From Abelmoschus esculentus (taxonomy: Eukaryota; Streptophyta; Magnoliopsida; Malvales; Malvaceae): a DNA stretch of 64,000 nt. Every line of letters begins with the position of its first letter. Within the stretch, counting starts at the first letter, position 1. Below the pieces are notes generated by a model. The model ran no database searches. It was not told where the DNA came from and saw only the letters and a program-made list of their open reading frames with translations. Shown here piece after piece: positions 59,549-64,000 of this stretch. Position numbers and translations under genes: made by a program. The DNA lies in contig JAUCBN010000049.1 of assembly GCA_035048815.1 (NCBI GenBank), positions 6,641,501 to 6,705,500 on the forward strand, given 5' to 3'.

Positions 59549-62500
59549 TTCAATCAAGCTACATGAGTTCAAATTGTGAATTAGGGGCTTTTGAATATGA
59601 TTAAACCACTTAATCTCAAATTTAGAGCACTTTACTCGGTTTAAAATCCAATGTGTTCACTATAAAGCTCATTCAGATATGCATACTTTAAACCTAACAA
59701 AACGGTCGCAAAATAATAATAATCAAATTTAATGAGTTCAAATGGTTCATTATGGTCTTCTGAACCAAATTATACAACATAATCTAAATTCTAGAACATT
59801 TTACTTGGTTAAATTTCTAAAGGGTTCACTAAAAGTCCAATTAGACATGCATGCTTTAAATCGAACAAACCCATCACAAAATGAGATTGAATCAAACTAC
59901 ATGAGTTGAAATTGTTAATTGTGGGCTTTTGAATATGATTAAACCTCTTAATCTCAAATTGTGATCAATTTACTTGGTTTAAATTCCAATGTGTTCTCTA
60001 TAAAGCTCATTTAGATATGGATACTTTAAGCATAACAAAATGGTCGCAAAATTAGAATAAATCAAATTTCATGTGCTCAAATTGTTAATTATGAGTTTTT
60101 AAAACAAAGAATAAAACTTAATCTCAATTGTAGAGCATCTTATTCGGTTAAAATTAAAACAGATTCACTAAAAAGCCCAATTAGACATGCACGCTTTAAA
60201 TCGAAAAACCGACTACAAAATGAGATTGAATCAAACTAAATGAGTTGAAATTGTTAATTATGGGCCTTTGACTATGATTAAACCACTTAATCTCAAATTT
60301 AGTGCACTTTACTCGGTTTAAATTCCAATGTGTTTATTGTAAAACTCAGTTGATATACACACTTTAAACCTAACAAAACTGTCGCAAAATTAATATAAAT
60401 CAAATTTAATGAGTTCAAATAGTTAATTATGGGATTTTAACGAAATTATCAACTTAATATTAAGTTTTAGAGCATTTTACTCGTTTAAATGTCTAACGGG
60501 TTCACTACAAAGCCCAATTAGTCATGCACGCTTTAAATCGAACAAACCGACCACAAAATGAGATTCAATCAAACTACACGAGTTCAAATTGTGAATTAGG
60601 GGCTTTTGAATATGATTAAACCACTTAATCTAAAATTTAGAGCACTTTACTCGGTTTAAATTCTAATGTATTCACTATAAAGCTCATTCAAATATGCATA
60701 CTTTAAACCTAACAAAACGGTCACAAAATAAGAATAAATCAAATTTAATGAGTTCAAATGGCTCATTATGGTCTTCTGAACCAAATTCTACAACATAATC
60801 TAAAATCTAGAACATTTTACTCGATTAAATTTCTAACGGGTTCACTAAAAAGCCCAATTAGACATGCATGCTTTAAATCGAACAAACCCATCACAAAATG
60901 AGATTGAACCAAACTACATGAGTTGAAAATGTTAATTGTGGGCTTTTGAATATGATTAAACCTCTTAATCTCAAATTGTGATCACTTTACTTGGTTTAAA
61001 TTCCAATGTGTTCGCTATAAAGCTCATTTAGATATGCATACTTTAAGCATAACAAAATGGTCGCAAAATTAGAATAAATCAAATTTCATGTGTTAAAATT
61101 GTTAATTATGGGTTTTTAAAACAAAGTATAAAACTTAATCTCAATTGTAGAGCATCTTATTCGGTTAAAATTATAACAAATTCACTAAAAATCCCAATTA
61201 GACATGCACACTTTAAATCGAAAAACCGACTACAAAATGAGATTGAATCAAATTAATTGAGTTGAAGTTATTAATTATGGGCCTTTAACTATGATTAAAC
61301 CACTTAATCTCAAATTTAGAGCACTTTACTCGTTTTAAATTCCAATGTGTTTACTGTAAAACTCAGTTGATATACATACTTTAAACCTAACAAAACTGTC
61401 GCAAAATTAATATAAATCAAATTTAATGAGTTCAAATAGTTAATAATGGGCTTTTAACGAAATTATCAACTTAATATTATGTTTTAGAGCATTTTACTCG
61501 TTTAAATTTCTAACGGGTTCACTACAAAGCCCAATTAGTCATTCACGCTTTAAATCTAACAAACCGACCACAAAATGAGATTCAATCAAACTACACGAGT
61601 TCAAATTGTGAATTAGGGGATTTTGAATATGATTAAACCACTTAATCTAAAATTTAGAGCACTTTACCCGGTTTAAATTCTAATGTATTCACTATAAAGC
61701 TCATTCAGATATGCATACTTTAAACCTAACAAAACGGTCGTAAAATAAGAATAAATCAAATTTAATGAGTTCAAATGACTCATTATGATCTTCTGAACCA
61801 AATTATACAACATAATCTAAATTCTAGAACATTTTACTCGGTTAAATTTCTAACAGATTCACTAAAAAGCCCAATAAGACATGCATGCTTTTAATCGAAC
61901 AAACTCATTACAAAGTGCGATTGAATCAAACTACATGAGTTGAAATTGTTAATTGTGGGCTTTTGAAAATGATTAAACCTCTTAATCTCAAATTGTGATC
62001 ACTTTACTTGGTTTAAATTCCAATGTGTTCGATATAAAGCTCATTTAGAAATGTATACTTTAAGCATAACAAAATGGTCGCAAAATTAGAATAAATCAAA
62101 TTTCATGTGTTCAAATTTTTAATTATGGGTTTTTAAAACAAAGTATACAACTTAATCTCAATTGTAGAGCATCTTATTCGGTTAAAATTATAACAGATTC
62201 ACTAAAAAGCCCAATTAGACATGCACGCTTTAAATCGAAAAACCGACTACAAAATGAGATTGAATCAAACTAAATGAATTGAAATTGTTAATTATGGGCC
62301 TCTGACTTAATCTCAAATTTAGAGCACTTTACTCGGTTTAAATTCTAATGTGTTTATTGTAAAACTCAGTTGATGTACACACTTTAAACCTAACAAAACT
62401 GTCGCAAAAATAATATAAATCAAATTTAATCAGTTTAAATAGTTAATTATGGGCTTTTAATGAAATTATCAACTTAATATAAAGTTTTAGAGCATTTTAC

Positions 62501-63536
62501 TCGTTTAAATTTCTAACAGGTTCACTAAAAAGCCAAATTAGTCATGCACGCTTTAAATCGAACAAACCGACCACAAAATGAGATTCAATCAAACTACATG
62601 AGTTCAAATTGTGAATTAGGGGCTTTTGAATATGATTAAACCACTTAATCTCAAATTTAAAGCACTTTACTCGGTTTAAATTCAAATGTGTTCACTATAA
62701 AGCTCATTCAGATATACATACTTTAAACCTAACAAAACGGTCACAAAATAAGAATAAATCAAATTTAATGAGTTCAAATGGTTCATTATGGTCTTCTGAA
62801 CCAAATTATACAACATAATTTAAATTCTAGAACATTTTACTCGGATAAATTTCTAAGGGGTTCACTAAAAAGACTAATTAGAAATGCATGCTTTAAATCG
62901 AACAAACCGATTACAAAATGAGATTGAATCAAACTACATGAGCTGAAATTGTTAATTGTGGACTTTTGAAAATGATTAAACCTCTTAATCTCAAATTGTG
63001 ATCACTTTACTTGGTTTAAATTTCAATGTGTTCACTATAAAGCACATTTAGATATGCATACTTTAAGCATAACAAAATGGTCGCAAATTTAGAATAAATC
63101 AAATTTCATGTGTTCAAATTATTAATTATGGGCTTTTAAAACAAAGTATACAACTTAATCTCAATTGTAGAGCATTTTATTCGGTTAAAAAAGCCAATTA
63201 GACATGCATGCTTTAAATCGAACAAACCGACTATAAAATGAGATTGAATCGAACTAAATGAGTTGAAATTCTTAATTATGGGCCTTTGACTATGATTAAA
63301 CCACTTAATCTTAAATTTAGAGCACTTTACTTGGTTTAAATTTTAATGTGTTTATTGTAAAACTTAGTAGATATACACACTTTAAACTTAACAAAACTGT
63401 CGCAAAATAAATATAAATCAAATTTAATGAGTTCAAATAGTTAATTATGGGCTTTTAACGATATTATCAACTTAATATTAAGTTTTAGAGCATTTTACTC
63501 GTTTAAATTTCTAACGGGTTCACTAAAAAGCCCAAT
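59549..63536 (-). repeat. Satellite array S6, about 23 monomers, inverted orientation
   Basis: Same orientation and hexamer scheme as S5. The marker TGGTCGCAAA recurs near 60042, 61060, 62080 and 63086, about 1,018 bp apart. It starts inside a monomer at LINE B and stops at AGCCCAAT where the plus-strand LTR begins. No other feature is seen. Confidence 0.94.
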
Positions 63537-64000
63537 TGATGTGAGCACATCTATGCAAGCACAATCTGATCCGGAGATCTTGCCACCAGGACCTATTACT
63601 CGTTCTAAGGCAAAGAAATTCAGGGAAGTTCTTTTCCTTACTTGTGCTTCAATTCCAGATTCATTCGATAATGTTTATGCCTTAGAACATAGGCTTTATA
63701 ATGTGTTGCATGCTGATATGTGACATGTTAGACTATACTACTTATTAAATATGTTTAAGTATGTATATATGCTATTAAGTGTGTTTTAAGGATTGATTTG
63801 ATAGTGTTTGTAAGGTTTTAAACTTATTTATAACTTCATGTGTGTTATTAAATAAATTTACAAGTGTTTATGCCTTGTATTTATGTTTCCATTGAGTATA
63901 CAATACTTTGATGGATTCTTGTGATGTTTACATATAGCTACATAGGAGAACACCAACTCAAGAGACTGTATGCAGCTCAACACCAATTCAAGTGAATTAT
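63537..64000 (+). mobile_element. Start of a CRM-like LTR in plus orientation (solo LTR or element edge)
   Basis: It begins TGATGTGAGC and matches the sense strand of the CRM-like LTR (51541 downwards). The coding tail is open at 63541-63723 (GPITRSKAKKFREV to YNVLHADM, 60 codons). After about 63890 it diverges from the other LTRs. The window ends inside it, so whether a full element follows is unknown. It is opposite in orientation to the copy at 50299. Confidence 0.88.

Overview
The window is plant nuclear DNA of centromeric or pericentromeric character. It has no cellular protein-coding gene that I can recognise and no tRNA or rRNA gene. Roughly 36% (about 23 kb) is one AT-rich satellite with monomers of about 170 bp. 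Nearly all the rest is retrotransposons inserted in that satellite or in each other. The evidence for a plant is the initiator-Met and Asp tRNA primer sites, Athila-type and CRM-like Ty3/gypsy polyproteins, and a plant L1-type LINE with a C-terminal RNase H. The species cannot be told from the sequence.

Layout: 1-104 is the tail of a solo-LTR-like element; 105-1253 satellite S1; 1254-3492 a second, complete copy of that solo-LTR-like element; 3493-9849 satellite S2; 9850-19396 a complete but decayed Athila-type element with a TTCTA target duplication; 19402-24422 satellite S3; 24423-25336 a truncated Athila-like LTR; 25337-34425 a minus-strand, almost non-coding LTR element with 2.8 kb LTRs that is probably a Tekay/Del-type derivative; 34426-35619 satellite S4; 35620-37182 LINE fragment C. 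From here the satellite runs in the opposite orientation: 37183-42279 satellite S5; 42280-43095 LINE fragment A; 43104-43238 a duplicated LTR tip plus a sliver of satellite; 43239-49220 a minus-strand gag-protease-only LTR element; 49221-50298 and 57928-59548 LINE B, split by a minus-strand CRM-like element at 50299-57922 with a GCTGA target duplication; 59549-63536 satellite S6; 63537-64000 the start of a plus-strand LTR of the CRM-like family.

The satellite has layered structure. Two monomer classes alternate (340 bp dimers), three dimers make a hexamer of about 1,018 bp, and in S5 two hexamers make a block of about 2.03 kb. Its orientation flips exactly at LINE C. The CRM-like element is the nearest to intact: a gag-pol of about 1,520 codons broken by one in-frame stop and one frameshift, with the integrase D,D35E triad present. 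Its reading frame runs on into the 3' LTR, as does that of the gag-protease element.

The least expected signal is a set of hairpin arrays inside the mobile elements. Four hairpins with 14-nt loops lie in the Athila 3' untranslated region. Hairpins with a constant TACTACTC loop but unrelated stems lie in both Tekay-like LTRs. A 21-bp repeat with GNRA-type hairpins lies in the solo-LTR-like element, and a 59-bp repeat carrying a hairpin lies in the CRM-like LTR. Changed stems with kept pairing suggest that the folded form matters.
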